A DNA stretch of 7,070 nt, from the NCBI GenBank assembly GCA_025360235.1, contig JANYCO010000283.1, positions 1 to 7,070 of the forward strand. The letters run 5' to 3'. Source of the stretch: Cytophagales bacterium (GTDB lineage: Bacteria; Bacteroidota; Bacteroidia; Cytophagales; Cytophagaceae). Position numbers and translations under genes: made by a program. Position 1 is the stretch's first letter. The number at the start of each line of letters is the position of its first letter. Shown in pieces: positions 6,835-7,070 of this stretch. Under the pieces are notes generated by a model. That model was not told the origin of the DNA and searched no databases. It worked only from the letters and a program-made list of their open reading frames with translations.

Positions 6835-7070
6835 TTATTTTTTAGTTACGACTTCCTTCTTTCGATATTCTGTTGGTGTCATTCCCGTTACTTTCTTAAA
6901 CTGGTTGGATAAGGCCTGAATACTGCTATAGCCAAATTTCCAGGCAATCTCACTAATCGTAAGTTCGCCATACCGAATAAATTCTTTTACTTTTTCTACC
7001 TTCTTAGAAATTACAAATTTTTCAATCGTGGCATTTTCTGTTTCCGAAAAAACATGTGAAAGATAATGAT
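6835..7070 (-). CDS. AraC-family transcriptional regulator, C-terminal part (N-terminus beyond window)
   Basis: The frame enters at the right edge and ends at TAA 6837-6835, giving the last 77 residues. They form most of an AraC/XylS DNA-binding domain with two helix-turn-helix units. The first visible piece is HYLSHVFSE, then TIEKFVISKKVEKVKEFI, the second HTH ELTISEIAWKFGYSSIQALSNQFKKVTG, and the family-signature end MTPTEYRKK. The serine/asparagine-rich SSIQALSNQFKKVTG form is typical of short Bacteroidota AraC proteins that, as I recall, often accompany metal-type TonB receptors. The receptor gene starts only 11 bp downstream on the same strand, so this protein is probably cotranscribed with it and may regulate it. 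The effector, and whether a sensing domain exists, cannot be judged because the N-terminus and promoter lie outside the window. Confidence 0.9.
   Translation of the reverse strand, partial: HYLSHVFSETENATIEKFVISKKVEKVKEFIRYGELTISEIAWKFGYSSIQALSNQFKKVTGMTPTEYRKKEVVTKK

Overview
The window is AT-rich and every gene that can be supported lies on the minus strand, so genes are described here from high to low coordinates. A SusC-like/metal-type TonB-dependent receptor with a carboxypeptidase-regulatory-like N-terminal domain, a short AraC regulator of the type found beside such receptors, and weak or absent Shine-Dalgarno sequences all point to Bacteroidota, most likely Flavobacteriia. No rRNA, tRNA, CRISPR array, transposase or integrase was seen.

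Right part (about 3797-7070): the C-terminal end of an AraC-family regulator is followed after 11 bp by a TonB-dependent outer-membrane receptor (GTG start). After another 57 bp comes a hemerythrin-domain protein of the RIC/YtfE/ScdA type. The spacing suggests one transcription unit, at least for the first two genes. The plausible theme is regulated uptake of a metal or metal complex, plus a di-iron protein linked to iron or nitric-oxide/oxidative stress. The RIC-like protein has no cysteine at all, so the Cys pair usual in its N-terminal domain is missing.

Middle (about 3208-3796): a small gene of the cyclic-phosphate processing receiver (cREC) family is present but broken by a single missing base, so it reads as two frames. 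Short AT-rich spacers flank it, and one contains a tentative promoter for the next operon.

Left part (1-3207): three genes are fused by start/stop overlaps (TAATG, then ATGA). They are a three-pass membrane protein of a widespread uncharacterised family, a subtilisin-like serine protease with an N-terminal bacterial SH3 domain and no signal peptide or propeptide, and a signal-peptide-bearing protein of unknown function that runs off the left edge. The set would place a protease in the cytosol, a membrane protein in the inner membrane and an exported protein beyond it. The tight coupling suggests a dedicated uncharacterised system. It is the best candidate here for something undescribed, but its function cannot be read from the sequence.
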